20,248 nucleotides of DNA, taken from NCBI GenBank assembly GCA_041601535.1, contig JBFIHZ010000035.1, positions 1 through 20,248 on the forward strand, written 5' to 3'. The position numbers and the translations under genes are program-made. The notes below the pieces were generated by a model. It was not told the origin of the DNA. It ran no database searches and was given only the letters and a program-made list of their open reading frames with translations. This DNA comes from JBFIHZ01 sp041601535 (GTDB lineage: Bacteria; Pseudomonadota; Gammaproteobacteria; Xanthomonadales; SZUA-36). Positions 1-8,344 of this stretch are shown here, one piece after another. Numbering within the stretch: position 1 is the first letter of the stretch; each line of letters opens with the position of its first letter.

Positions 1-224
1 ACCGGGCAATCAGCGGCTTCTTCTGCCTTGAGGATGACCACCCCGGCCCGGGTGGCCTGCAGGTCAGAACGGTAGGCCGGATTGGCGAGGAAGCTGGCCT
101 GGTTAGCGGTGGCTGACCGCAGCGTACCGACACCGGTGATGGATGTATCAGCATCGCCGTGGAGCTCCAGTTCAAATCGTGCAGCAAGTTCCGACAGGCT
201 GTACTGGCTGGGGCGGGTCAACAT
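1..224 (-). CDS. lpxD: UDP-3-O-acylglucosamine N-acyltransferase LpxD, N-terminal part
   Basis: LpxD adds the second 3-hydroxyacyl chain, on the glucosamine nitrogen, during lipid A synthesis in the cytoplasm. Only the first 74 codons are in the window; the gene runs off the left edge. The visible protein starts MLTRPSQYSLSELAARF and continues with GVGTLRSA and FLANPAYRSDL, which match the N-terminal uridine-recognition domain of LpxD. The hexapeptide left-handed helix that holds the active site lies outside. The ATG at 224 follows the skp stop by 19 bases, with only a weak ribosome binding site, so translation probably depends on the upstream gene. The order bamA-skp-lpxD is the usual one in gammaproteobacteria and supports the call. 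The identification rests on the N-terminus and gene order only. Confidence 0.9.
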   Translation of the reverse strand, partial: MLTRPSQYSLSELAARFELELHGDADTSITGVGTLRSATANQASFLANPAYRSDLQATRAGVVILKAEEAADCP

Positions 225-243
225 AGCAGAACTGCGGGGTGGG

Positions 244-786
244 TCAGCGGTTGGATAATTCAAGCTGGTCAGCGGCAAATTCGATTTCCAGCTGCTCCAG
301 GATCAGGTCGGTGATGTCCAGTGCCGGGCTGGCATAAACCACCGGGCTGGACAGAATCAGGTCAAAACCGTTGCGCTGGGCGATTTCCTCGACAGCCAGG
401 TTTATTTCCTGCTCCAGGTTTTGCACTTCTTCGGTGCGCCGGAAGGACAACTCGTCACGCAGATCCTCTTTCCTGCGGTTGATATTGCGCCGCAATTCGC
501 GCAGGTCCCGTTCGGTTTGCACCGCCGCATCGCCAGACAGGTCGCCCTGGGCGAGGCGGTCTTCCAGGGTTTTGGCCCGGAATTCGTCAATTTCTATGGC
601 TTCACTGCGGGAGCGGAATTCCCGGTCGAGCAATTCCCGGCCGGCCACCACCTGGGGTGCATTGTCCAGTACCCGCTTCATGTCCACGTAGCCCACGCGC
701 AATGACTGGGCGTTGGCGGTGGAAAACCACGCCAGCGCGCACAGCAAAACACAACATGAACGGACACAATGCCACATATTAAGCAT
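244..786 (-). CDS. skp: Periplasmic chaperone Skp (OmpH family)
   Basis: Skp holds unfolded outer-membrane proteins in the periplasm and delivers them to the BAM complex. The 180-residue product has a signal peptide (hydrophobic VLLCALAWF, predicted cut after STANA, before QSLRVG). Next comes the conserved first strand LRVGYVDMKRVL, then a long, strongly charged helical stretch (about residues 50-135, rich in Arg, Glu and Leu) that would form the coiled-coil tentacle. The closing segment FDLILSSPVVYASPALDITD is typical of the family's body domain. Length is close to E. coli Skp (161 aa). The ATG at 786 is chosen because AAAGGG lies just upstream; an in-frame ATG three codons later is an alternative. 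It sits between bamA and lpxD, where skp is expected. A hairpin overlaps its ribosome binding site. Confidence 0.93.
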   Translation of the reverse strand: MLNMWHCVRSCCVLLCALAWFSTANAQSLRVGYVDMKRVLDNAPQVVAGRELLDREFRSRSEAIEIDEFRAKTLEDRLAQGDLSGDAAVQTERDLRELRRNINRRKEDLRDELSFRRTEEVQNLEQEINLAVEEIAQRNGFDLILSSPVVYASPALDITDLILEQLEIEFAADQLELSNR

Positions 787-811
787 TGTACACCCTTTAC
801 AAGGGTTTACA
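787..811 (-). promoter_or_regulatory. Hairpin covering the skp ribosome binding site
   Basis: On the minus strand the 25 bases directly before the skp ATG form an inverted repeat: ACCCTT / AAGGGT around a 3-base loop, then one mismatch, then TGTA / TACA. The AAAGGG that would serve as Shine-Dalgarno lies in the 3' arm, so folding would hide it. This is seen directly. A role in tuning skp translation relative to bamA, or as a protein-binding palindrome, is inference. Confidence 0.5.
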
Positions 812-838
812 GAAGGTTGTGCGTGCGGATTTATGCGT

Positions 839-891
839 GACGGCAGCTGGCCGTCCGGGGGTATAACCGCCTGGCAGGCAGTGCCAGGCGG
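839..891 (-). terminator. Two hairpins downstream of bamA, possible attenuator
   Basis: Just after the bamA stop the transcript can form a perfect 10-bp stem, CCGCCTGGCA / TGCCAGGCGG with a 5-base loop (867-891). A second stem follows, GACGG / CCGTC with a 7-base loop (839-855). Neither is followed by a T run, so a classic intrinsic terminator is not supported. They could be RNA-stability elements or partial attenuators setting the ratio of bamA to skp message. Confidence 0.4.
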
Positions 892-900
892 CTCAGGTCA

Positions 901-3357
901 TCAGAATGTTGTGCCGAACGAGAATTGCAGGTCTTCGGTGCGGTCGCCCGGCTTGTCGCGGAACGGGAAGGCGTAGCTGATCACGATCGGGCCAATGGGG
1001 GCTTCCCAGGTAACGGAAAGGCCAAACGAGCCACGCAGCTTGTTGGCGTCAAAAGCGTCTATGTTTTCATACACATAGCCGGTATCAACGAACAATGCGA
1101 TGCGGGTGCCGCTTTGCCCGCCCAGGAACGGGGTAGGGAAGGCCAGTTCCATGCCGCCTGCAACCTTGAAGTCACCGCCAACCGAACGGCAGAAACGGTC
1201 TTTGGGGCCAAGCGTATTGTCGTCATAACCGCGGATGTCGCGCACTCCGCCGCTATAGAAATGTTCATAAAACGGCAGGCCGGTATCCAGCGCGATCACG
1301 TCGGTCTGGTCGCAGGTTTCGGCCAGCTCGGGTGGCAGGGTGGTATCAACCGGCGTGGCCAGGGATTCCTTGTCGTAGCTGTCGTAGGCATCGCCATAAC
1401 CCAGGTTGCCACGCACCGAGAACACCAGCCCGCCCCAGATCGGCCAATACTTCGCGCCGCGGTACAGCAATTTATAGAACTCGCGGGTGCTGCCGGGCGT
1501 TGAAGCCTGGATGGTAAAGGACTGTGAGGAACCGCGGCTGGGGTTGAGGAAGTGGTTGCGGCTGTCGCGATTCCAGCTGAAGCTGACGTCGAACACATCA
1601 AACTCGCGTTCGCCGGGAGAGATGGTGCCATCGCCATTGAAATCCAGCGAATTGGACAGCGGGTCGCCAGCGGTCGGTACCAGGCCAAAGCGCACGCAGC
1701 TGTTCGGGTCGATCGGGTCGAGTTCCACGCAGGTAAACGAACCGATGTTCAGCTGGGTGCTGCGGTAGCCGACACTGGAGCGCAGATAGTCCACCTCGGT
1801 TACCGGAATGCCGAAATTGGCACCCAGCGCCCATTCACTACTGGTGAAGGTGGAAATATTGGCCTCACCCTGGTCGAATTCCTGGTAGCGGGCATAGAAG
1901 CCGCGGCTTACTCCGTCTTCCGTCCAGTAGGGGTTGTCATAGGACAGGTTGATACTGCTGATGATACTGCTGTGCGAAATGCCCAGCCCCAGCCGCTTGC
2001 CGCTGCCAATGAAGTTATCCTGCTGCACGCTCATGGAGGCGATCAGGCCCTGTACCTGGGAGTAACCCAGACCAACGGTGAAACTGCCGGCCGGCCGTTC
2101 GGTAACGGTGACGATGACATCCACCTGGTCGTCGGTACCCGGTACCGCCGGGGTTTCAATTTCCACCCGTTCGAAATAGGTCAGGCGCTGCATGCGCACC
2201 TTGGAGCGGTCGATGGCGGCCTGCGAGTACCAGGCGCCTTCCATCTGCCGCATTTCGCGGCGCAATACCTCATCCTTGCTCTTGGAATTGCCGGCAAACT
2301 GTACCCGCCGGATGTAAACCCGTTTGCCGGGATCAACAAAAAAATTGATGGAAACCAGCCGCGCGTCGCGGTCGATTTCGGTGATTGGGTTCACATTGGC
2401 GAACGCGTAACCAATATTGGACAGCACCGCGGTGATGTTTTCCACGCTTTGTTCCACTTTCTTGCGCGAGAAAATTTCGTTTGGCTGAATCACGATCAGG
2501 CGGCGCAGCGTGCCTTCATCGATCACCATATCACCGGTCAGTTGCACCTCGTCAACGCTGTACACCTCGCCTTCGATCACGTTGGCGGTGATGTAAATGT
2601 CCTCTTTTTCCGGGCTGATGGATACCTGGGTGGATTCAACATTGAAATCCACATAACCGCGGTCGAGGTAATAGGAGCGCAGTTTTTCCACGTCACCGGA
2701 CAGCTTCTCGCGTGAATACTGGCCATCCTTGGACCAGAATTTCCAGAAAGGCGGGATATCGGCTTCGAATTCCTTGCGGATTTCCTTGTCGGTAAACACC
2801 TCGTTGCCGACGATGTTGATGTGGCGGATCTTCGCCACATCGCCTTCATCAATCACGATGGCGATGCGCACGCGGTTGCGTTCCAGTTCCGTCACGCGGG
2901 CGTCCACGCTGACCGCATAACGGCCCTGGCTGAAATACTGTTTGATCAGTTCCTGTTGCAGCCGGTCCAGCACCAGGCGGTCGAAAACCTCGCCTTCCGA
3001 CAGGCCGATGTCGAATAACACGCGCAACAGGTCCTCTTCCTTGATGGCCTTGTTGCCGGTGATATTGATGGCTGCAATGGCGGGGCGCTCGCGCACGGTA
3101 ATGACCAGGATGTTGCCTTCGCGGCCAAACTGGATGTCCTGGAAAAAACCGGTGCGATACAACTCGCGTATGGCGGCACGGGTATTGGACGAAGTCAGCT
3201 CATCACCCGCATCCACCGGCAGGTAATTGAATACCGTGCCTTCAGAAATGCGCTGCAAACCCTCAACGCGAATGTCGTCGATGATGAAGGCTTCTGCCGC
3301 CAGTGTCATGTTTGCCCACAGCAAAAATGCCAATGCGAAGGCTAATTTTCTTATCAT
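901..3357 (-). CDS. bamA: Outer-membrane protein assembly factor BamA
   Basis: BamA is the core of the BAM machine that folds beta-barrel proteins into the outer membrane. The 818-residue product (E. coli 810) has a signal peptide (MIRKLAFALAFLLWANMTLA, cut before AEAF) and five POTRA domains over about residues 22-410, the first starting FIIDDIRVEGLQRI. A 16-strand barrel follows, ending in the C-terminal Phe typical of outer-membrane proteins. The loop-6 motif appears as VRDIRGYDDNTLGP. The ATG at 3357 is preferred over an upstream in-frame TTG at 3393 because it puts the signal peptide at the N-terminus. One barrel surface loop carries DFNGDGTISPGE (1609-1644), a perfect EF-hand calcium loop, and nearby Cys543 and Cys554; Cys682 and Cys723 flank the loop-6 motif. 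It lies between rseP and skp, as usual. Confidence 0.97.
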   Translation of the reverse strand: MIRKLAFALAFLLWANMTLAAEAFIIDDIRVEGLQRISEGTVFNYLPVDAGDELTSSNTRAAIRELYRTGFFQDIQFGREGNILVITVRERPAIAAINITGNKAIKEEDLLRVLFDIGLSEGEVFDRLVLDRLQQELIKQYFSQGRYAVSVDARVTELERNRVRIAIVIDEGDVAKIRHINIVGNEVFTDKEIRKEFEADIPPFWKFWSKDGQYSREKLSGDVEKLRSYYLDRGYVDFNVESTQVSISPEKEDIYITANVIEGEVYSVDEVQLTGDMVIDEGTLRRLIVIQPNEIFSRKKVEQSVENITAVLSNIGYAFANVNPITEIDRDARLVSINFFVDPGKRVYIRRVQFAGNSKSKDEVLRREMRQMEGAWYSQAAIDRSKVRMQRLTYFERVEIETPAVPGTDDQVDVIVTVTERPAGSFTVGLGYSQVQGLIASMSVQQDNFIGSGKRLGLGISHSSIISSINLSYDNPYWTEDGVSRGFYARYQEFDQGEANISTFTSSEWALGANFGIPVTEVDYLRSSVGYRSTQLNIGSFTCVELDPIDPNSCVRFGLVPTAGDPLSNSLDFNGDGTISPGEREFDVFDVSFSWNRDSRNHFLNPSRGSSQSFTIQASTPGSTREFYKLLYRGAKYWPIWGGLVFSVRGNLGYGDAYDSYDKESLATPVDTTLPPELAETCDQTDVIALDTGLPFYEHFYSGGVRDIRGYDDNTLGPKDRFCRSVGGDFKVAGGMELAFPTPFLGGQSGTRIALFVDTGYVYENIDAFDANKLRGSFGLSVTWEAPIGPIVISYAFPFRDKPGDRTEDLQFSFGTTF

Positions 3358-3397
3358 TCTGTCAGACCTGTTACGACGCGAAACCGGAGGCAAAAGT

Positions 3398-4774
3398 CTA
3401 TCCGATCAGCCGTAAAATATCGTTAATAAATGCAAGGCTCATCAGGCCTGCCAGGGCCATCAGGCCAACGTATTGGCCAGCCATCTGTGCCCGGTCAGAA
3501 ACGGGGCTTCCTTTGACCCATTCTATCAGGTAATACAGCAGGTGACCGCCGTCCAGTACCGGAATGGGCAGAAGATTCAAAATTCCCAGGCTCAGACTGA
3601 TGGCACCGAGGAAAAACAGGAAGTTGGACAAGCCCCTGCTGGCCGAAGAATTGGCGAACTGTGCAATGCTGATGGGTCCGGACAGGTTTTTCACCGAAGC
3701 AGAACCGGTCACCATGCGGGCCAGCAGGCCAAAGGTCGCGCCGGTCAGGCGCCAGGTTTCACCTACAGCCGCCTGCAAACCTTCCCAGGGTCCGTAATTC
3801 AGCAGGATAACGGAACGTTCCCAGGCACGGCGTTGCGCTTCACTGATCTCCGCATTGCTCACGCCCAGCAACAGGCGGCTGGAGAACCAGCCGGTTTTTT
3901 CTTCGCGGGGTGTTACGTTCAGCTGCAGCAAGGCGCCGTCCCGCTCAATGGTCAGCGCCAGCGGCTGACCGGCCTGGCCATGTTGCTGCACCAGGTGGCC
4001 CACCCATGACCAGTCGTTCACTTCTTCGCCGGCTATGCTGATGATGCGGTCACCGGGATAAAGGCCGGCATCGGCCGCAGCGCTGTCGGCAGAAACTTCA
4101 CCCACCACGGCGGGCACGCTCAGTCGCCACGGGGTAATGCCAATCGCCTGCAGGGTATTTTCTTCGCTGAAATCATCGCCCAGCCGGGTCAGGTCAAGCA
4201 CCCGTGTGGTGGTATTGCCGGCTTCGTCTGTTACCTCGATTTCCACCGGATTGCGGTCCAGCGCTTCGGTGATCATCGCCAGCAGGGCATGCGACCAGCT
4301 GCGGGTGTCCTGTCCGTTCACCCGGGTGATTTCGTCGCCGGGCCGCACGCCGGCGTCCGCCGCGATGCCGCTGACCTCACCCACCACCGGCCGGGCTTCG
4401 GGAATGCCCACCATGAACATCAGCCAGAATGCCGCGATGGCAAAAATCAGGTTGAACGCAGGGCCGGCAATCACAATGGCAATGCGGCTTGATACCGATT
4501 TGCGGTTGAACGCCTGGTCAAGCTGATCCGCTGGAACATTGCCTTCGCGTTCGTCCAGCATCTTGACATAGCCACCCAGCGGAATGGCCGCGATCACGTA
4601 CTGCACGCCATCGGCACCGGTGCGTGACCACAGCGGCCGGCCAAAGCCGATGGAAAAGCGCAGCACGCGCACGCCCAGACGGCGGGCCACCCAGAAGTGT
4701 CCAAATTCATGAAAAGTGATCAGCAAGCCAAGGGCTACCAGCAACCACCAGATCGATCCCAGTACTTCACTCAT
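3398..4774 (-). CDS. rseP: Intramembrane site-2 zinc protease RseP
   Basis: RseP cuts the anti-sigma factor RseA within the inner membrane, after DegS, to release sigma-E, and also clears leftover signal peptides. The 458-residue protein (E. coli 450) has the zinc motif HEFGH at residues 22-26 in the first membrane helix. It also has the conserved GFG loop (residues 43-45), two PDZ domains starting near VVGEVSGIAADAGVRPGD (130) and VVGEVSADSAAADAGLYPGD (223), and the C-terminal NLLPIPVLDGG motif with the third zinc ligand Asp408. Its ATG overlaps the dxr stop as ATGA, which points to coupled translation. Position before bamA fits its role in envelope stress control. Confidence 0.97.
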   Translation of the reverse strand: MSEVLGSIWWLLVALGLLITFHEFGHFWVARRLGVRVLRFSIGFGRPLWSRTGADGVQYVIAAIPLGGYVKMLDEREGNVPADQLDQAFNRKSVSSRIAIVIAGPAFNLIFAIAAFWLMFMVGIPEARPVVGEVSGIAADAGVRPGDEITRVNGQDTRSWSHALLAMITEALDRNPVEIEVTDEAGNTTTRVLDLTRLGDDFSEENTLQAIGITPWRLSVPAVVGEVSADSAAADAGLYPGDRIISIAGEEVNDWSWVGHLVQQHGQAGQPLALTIERDGALLQLNVTPREEKTGWFSSRLLLGVSNAEISEAQRRAWERSVILLNYGPWEGLQAAVGETWRLTGATFGLLARMVTGSASVKNLSGPISIAQFANSSASRGLSNFLFFLGAISLSLGILNLLPIPVLDGGHLLYYLIEWVKGSPVSDRAQMAGQYVGLMALAGLMSLAFINDILRLIG

Positions 4775-5961
4775 GATAATTTCTGCATAGTTTCGTGGGC
4801 CCGCGCCCGGGCGTCGGAATCAAGTTCCAGTACTTCGGCCAGGTTGTGCACGGGAATATTCTCCGATTGCTCCAGCACGGCGGCCACCAGGCCGGGGATC
4901 TGGTCGAAGCGGATTTTTTCGTCCAAAAAAGCTTCGACAGCGATTTCATTGGCGGCGTTCAGCGCGATGGGCAGGCTGGCATTGCCGCGCAGTGCTTCAT
5001 AGGCCAGCGCCAGGCTGGGAAAGCGTTCCAGGTCGGGCGCACGGAAGCTCAGGTCACACATTTTTGCCAGGTCGAGCGGCGCCACCCCTGCCTCGATGCG
5101 ATCGGGCCAGGCCAGTGCAAAGGCAATGGGCGTGCGCATGTCCGGAGTCCCCAGTTGTGCGATCACTGAGCCATCACGGTAGGACACCATGGAATGCACG
5201 ATGCTTTGCGGGTGCACCAATACGTCGAGCTGACCCGGCTCTGCATTGAACAGCCAGCGTGCTTCGATCAGTTCCAGGCCCTTGTTCATCAGTGTGGCCG
5301 AATCGACGGAAATCTTGCGGCCCATATCCCAGTTGGGGTGTTTACAGGCCTGGCTGGGTGTGATGGCACTGAGTTTATCCGCCGCCAGATCCAGGAACGG
5401 GCCGCCGGAGGCCGTCAGGATGATTTTGTCCACGCCAACCGCTTCCAGGCCCCGCTCGAAACCCGCGGGCAAAGCCTGGAAAATCGCATTATGTTCTGAA
5501 TCCACCGGTAACACGGTAGCCCCGCCATCACTGGCCGCCTGCATGAACAGCGAGCCGGCGATCACCAGCGACTCCTTGTTGGCCAGCAGCACATGCTTGC
5601 CGGCGCGGGCTGCGGCAATGGTGGGTTGCAGCCCGGCCGCGCCCACGATGGCCGCCATCACCAGGTCGGCATCCGGCAGCGTGGCGGCTTCCACCAGGCC
5701 TTCTTCACCGCACAACACCTGTGCGCGGCAGGCCCGTTCTGACAGGGCACTGGTCAGCGCCTTGACTCGCGACGGGTCGGCGACCACCGCATAAGCGGCA
5801 TCAAATTCGGCACATTGGGTGGCCAGCAGCTCGACATTGCGGTGAGCGGTCAGGGCCAGCACGCGGTAGCGATCCGGATTGCGGCGAATAACATCCAGTG
5901 TGCTTTCGCCAACCGAACCCGTGGAGCCCAGTATGGTGATGGACCGGGACATGCGGCTCAT
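4771..5961 (-). CDS. dxr: 1-deoxy-D-xylulose 5-phosphate reductoisomerase
   Basis: Dxr turns DXP into 2-C-methyl-D-erythritol 4-phosphate with NADPH, the first committed step of the non-mevalonate isoprenoid pathway. The 396-residue product (E. coli 398) begins with an NADPH-binding GSTGSVG (residues 12-18). It has the metal-binding LPVDSEHNAIFQ (Asp154, Glu156), the flexible-loop region HPNWDMGRKISVDSATL, and NKGLE with Glu230. The ATG overlaps the cdsA stop as ATGA; an internal Met4 is a possible alternative start. Placement next to uppS makes sense because the pathway supplies the isopentenyl diphosphate that UppS elongates. Confidence 0.97.
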   Translation of the reverse strand: MSRMSRSITILGSTGSVGESTLDVIRRNPDRYRVLALTAHRNVELLATQCAEFDAAYAVVADPSRVKALTSALSERACRAQVLCGEEGLVEAATLPDADLVMAAIVGAAGLQPTIAAARAGKHVLLANKESLVIAGSLFMQAASDGGATVLPVDSEHNAIFQALPAGFERGLEAVGVDKIILTASGGPFLDLAADKLSAITPSQACKHPNWDMGRKISVDSATLMNKGLELIEARWLFNAEPGQLDVLVHPQSIVHSMVSYRDGSVIAQLGTPDMRTPIAFALAWPDRIEAGVAPLDLAKMCDLSFRAPDLERFPSLALAYEALRGNASLPIALNAANEIAVEAFLDEKIRFDQIPGLVAAVLEQSENIPVHNLAEVLELDSDARARAHETMQKLS

Positions 5962-6776
5962 CCGGTCAATAACAGGTAGCCCAGCGCAAATACCGGGGCT
6001 CCAGACAGCAGGCTGTCAAACCGGTCCAGTACCCCGCCGTGGCCAGGAAAGATTTTGCCGCTGTCTTTAAGGCCGACCGTGCGCTTGTGAATGCTGATAA
6101 ACAGGTCGCCGCCGGCTGAGGCCAGTGCCGTGATCACCAGGCAAACGGCAAACCAGGCTGCCGGGGAGGGCAGGGTTTGCGTCATTCGCGCCAGCAGCAG
6201 CGCAACTGCCACTGCCAGCACAACGCCGCCCAGCAGGCCTTCGCGGGTTTTACCCGGGCTGATGGACGGGGCCAGCTTGTGGCGCCCGAACGCCCGGCCG
6301 GAAAAATAGGCACCGATATCGGCGGCCCAGATGGTAAACAGCAAAACCAGGATAAGGAATTCGCCTTGTGCCTGGTGCCGCAGCCATACCAGCGCGAACC
6401 AGGCAAAGCTGATGCTGGCCAGCGCGCTGAAGAAACTGATGCCGCGATAATTCAGTGTGGCGCCCGCATCCGGGCGAAACGTCAGCAGCCGCAGGAACAT
6501 GACGCACCAGCACAGCACCGCGGCCACCAGCAGGGCGAGCGGGTGCAGCAGCAAACCGCCCAGACTGAACTCCATGAAGGCAATTAGTGCAGCCTGCAAC
6601 ACCAGCAGCACGGCCGTGCCCACCCGGCCGAGACCGGCCAGCCGTGCAAATTCCCAACTGCCTGCCAATAACAACGCGGTAAGCATCAGGCGGAACCCGG
6701 CGGGAGGCGTGAAAAACAACACGCCAAACGCAACGACTGCGATAAACGCTGCGGTGATGATGCGTGTTTTCAGCAT
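5958..6776 (-). CDS. cdsA: Phosphatidate cytidylyltransferase (CDP-diglyceride synthase)
   Basis: CdsA makes CDP-diacylglycerol from phosphatidate and CTP, the branch point of phospholipid synthesis in the inner membrane. From the ATG at 6776 the protein has 272 residues (E. coli 285), with about eight hydrophobic segments starting MLKTRIITAAFIAVVAF. Near the C-terminus it has the family signature with SIHKRTVGLKDSGK and PGHGGVLDRFD. The frame stays open to 6866, but that would overlap the end of uppS by about 80 bases with a non-family, basic N-terminus, so the shorter form is chosen. It starts 10 bases after the uppS stop and its own stop overlaps the dxr start. Confidence 0.95.
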   Translation of the reverse strand: MLKTRIITAAFIAVVAFGVLFFTPPAGFRLMLTALLLAGSWEFARLAGLGRVGTAVLLVLQAALIAFMEFSLGGLLLHPLALLVAAVLCWCVMFLRLLTFRPDAGATLNYRGISFFSALASISFAWFALVWLRHQAQGEFLILVLLFTIWAADIGAYFSGRAFGRHKLAPSISPGKTREGLLGGVVLAVAVALLLARMTQTLPSPAAWFAVCLVITALASAGGDLFISIHKRTVGLKDSGKIFPGHGGVLDRFDSLLSGAPVFALGYLLLTG

Positions 6777-6786
6777 GCCGGCTTTC

Positions 6787-7566
6787 TCACGCGGTTTGCT
6801 GCCGGATCTGCGTGCTGGTTTTGCCAAAGCGGCGTTCGCGGGAGGCATATTCCGCAATGGCGGCATCGAGGCAATCGGGATCGAAGTCCGGCCACAGCAC
6901 CGGGGTGAAATACAGTTCGGTATAAGCGGACTGCCACAGCAGGAAATTACTGATACGCATTTCGCCGCCGGTGCGGATAAACAAATCGGGGTCCGGGCTG
7001 TCGGCCAGCATCAGGTGGCGGGAAAAGTCCTCATCGCTGATGTTGTCGGCATCGATATTGCCGGCTGCGCAGTCCCGCGCCAGCGCCCGTGCTGCCTGAG
7101 CAATATCCCAGCGGCCGCCGTAATTGACGGCCACGTTCAGGGTCTGGCGGTGATTCTCGCAGGGCTGGGACGCGGCGTGCCGGATGCGTTGCTGCAAGGC
7201 CGGATTGAACTTGTCCAGTTCGCCGATAAAACGCAGGCGCACGCCGTTTTCATGCAGTTCACGGGCTTCTTTGTCCAGCGCCCGCATGAATAAATCCATC
7301 AGGCGGCTGACTTCCTGCTGCGGACGATTCCAGTTTTCACTGGAAAAAGCGAAAATGGTCAATTCGGCAACGCCCAGCCGGCCACAATGCTCCACCACTT
7401 TGCGCAAGGCTTTCAGGCCAGCCTGGTGACCCCGGCTCCTGGCCTTGCCGCGCCGCTCGGCCCAGCGGCCATTGCCATCCATCACGATGGCAATATGCCT
7501 GGGAATATTACTGTCAGCCGTCATGGGCAAGCTGCTGTCTGCCGCCACGGACCTGCTGCAGCGCAT
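6787..7566 (-). CDS. uppS: Undecaprenyl diphosphate synthase (cis-prenyltransferase)
   Basis: UppS condenses farnesyl-PP with eight isopentenyl-PP units to make the C55 lipid carrier for peptidoglycan and O-antigen. Family motifs are clear: HIAIVMDGNGRW with the catalytic Asp30, the FAFSSENWNRP block, NYGGRWDI, and RTGGEMRISNFLLWQ near the C-terminus. With the ATG at 7566 the protein is 259 residues (E. coli 253). No strong ribosome binding site marks the start, and ATG 7524 (245 residues) or a GTG at codon 7 are possible. Both ATG forms leave a gap after frr, 39 or 81 bases. The next gene, cdsA, follows after 10 bases. Confidence 0.95.
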   Translation of the reverse strand: MRCSRSVAADSSLPMTADSNIPRHIAIVMDGNGRWAERRGKARSRGHQAGLKALRKVVEHCGRLGVAELTIFAFSSENWNRPQQEVSRLMDLFMRALDKEARELHENGVRLRFIGELDKFNPALQQRIRHAASQPCENHRQTLNVAVNYGGRWDIAQAARALARDCAAGNIDADNISDEDFSRHLMLADSPDPDLFIRTGGEMRISNFLLWQSAYTELYFTPVLWPDFDPDCLDAAIAEYASRERRFGKTSTQIRQQTA

Positions 7567-7605
7567 GCGCGGACGGGGTGCGGAGACATCGGGCTGCCTG
7601 CTGCA

Positions 7606-8163
7606 TCAAAACTCCAGCAATTCCTTCTCTTTTTCCGCCACAATTTCATCCACGGCCTTGACCGCTTCGTCGGTAATGGCCTGGATCTCACTTTCGGCCC
7701 GCCGCTCATCGTCCTCGGAAATTTCTTTTTCCTTGAGCAATTCCTTGATGTGCTGGTTGGCATCCCGGCGGATGTTACGAATGGCGATTTTGGCGTTTTC
7801 ACCCTCGTTATGTACCACCTTGCCCAGCTCCAGCCGGCGTTCTTCGGTAAGCGGCGGCAAGGGAATGCGAATGACCTGGCCGGCAGTTGACGGGTTCAGC
7901 CCAAGGTCCGATGTCAGTATGGCTTTTTCGATCGCCTGAACCATGCTTTTGTCCCACGGCGTTACCGCCAGGGTGCGGGCGTCTTCCACCGTTACGTTGG
8001 CAGCCTGGCCAATGGGTACTTCGCTGCCGTAGTAGTCGACGTGTACGTGTTCAAGCAAACTGGGGTGAGCGCGCCCGGTGCGAATCTTGGCGAGTTCGTG
8101 GCGCAGGGATTCCTGGCTTTTGGTCATGCGCGTCTTGGCGTCTTTCTTGATGTCGGCGAGCAT
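7606..8163 (-). CDS. frr: Ribosome recycling factor
   Basis: RRF, with EF-G, splits the post-termination ribosome so that it can be reused. The product is 185 residues, exactly the E. coli length, and aligns along its whole length: the N-terminal three-helix bundle with KIRTGRAHPSLLEHVHVDYYG, the beta domain containing VEDARTLAVTPWDKSM, IPLPPLTEERRLEL and the C-terminal helix ending KEKELLEF. The start is well defined, with AGGAGG 5 bases before the ATG. It is downstream of pyrH with a 181-base gap, the largest within this cluster's body, which may hold extra control signals. Confidence 0.98.
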   Translation of the reverse strand: MLADIKKDAKTRMTKSQESLRHELAKIRTGRAHPSLLEHVHVDYYGSEVPIGQAANVTVEDARTLAVTPWDKSMVQAIEKAILTSDLGLNPSTAGQVIRIPLPPLTEERRLELGKVVHNEGENAKIAIRNIRRDANQHIKELLKEKEISEDDERRAESEIQAITDEAVKAVDEIVAEKEKELLEF

Positions 8164-8189
8164 GCAATCCTCCTGTTGTTCCGGGTGAA

Positions 8190-8208
8190 GGACAGAATGT
8201 CCATTCTG
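8190..8208. promoter_or_regulatory. Two overlapping palindromes upstream of frr
   Basis: Within the 181-base pyrH-frr gap there are two interlocked inverted repeats about 25-45 bases before the frr ATG: CAGAATG / CATTCTG around 2 bases (8193-8208), and GGACA / TGTCC around 3 bases (8190-8202). They could be alternative RNA hairpins near the frr ribosome binding site or a protein-binding site. No T run follows, so a terminator is unlikely. The rest of the gap (8209-8344) shows no clear promoter. Confidence 0.35.
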
Positions 8209-8344
8209 CCGCGCGTAAGGGAAGAATTCTAACAGTTATTGATCAGAAACGGTCTGCCAAATGATGGCATTCCGCTGGCGGGCGTGCTTGCGCACTGCCT
8301 GTTTCACCGCCAACAGCAGCGGCACCCGCCCGGACATCGCGGGT

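Noticed and set aside
1552..2715. Long open frame of 387 codons on the plus strand opposite bamA
   Set aside because: It is fully antisense to a clear bamA and has no recognised domain. It is explained by the codon pattern of a high-GC gene on the other strand.
3358..3393. N-terminal extension of BamA starting at TTG 3393
   Set aside because: It adds a charged stretch before the signal peptide, and the ATG at 3357 gives a normal N-terminus.
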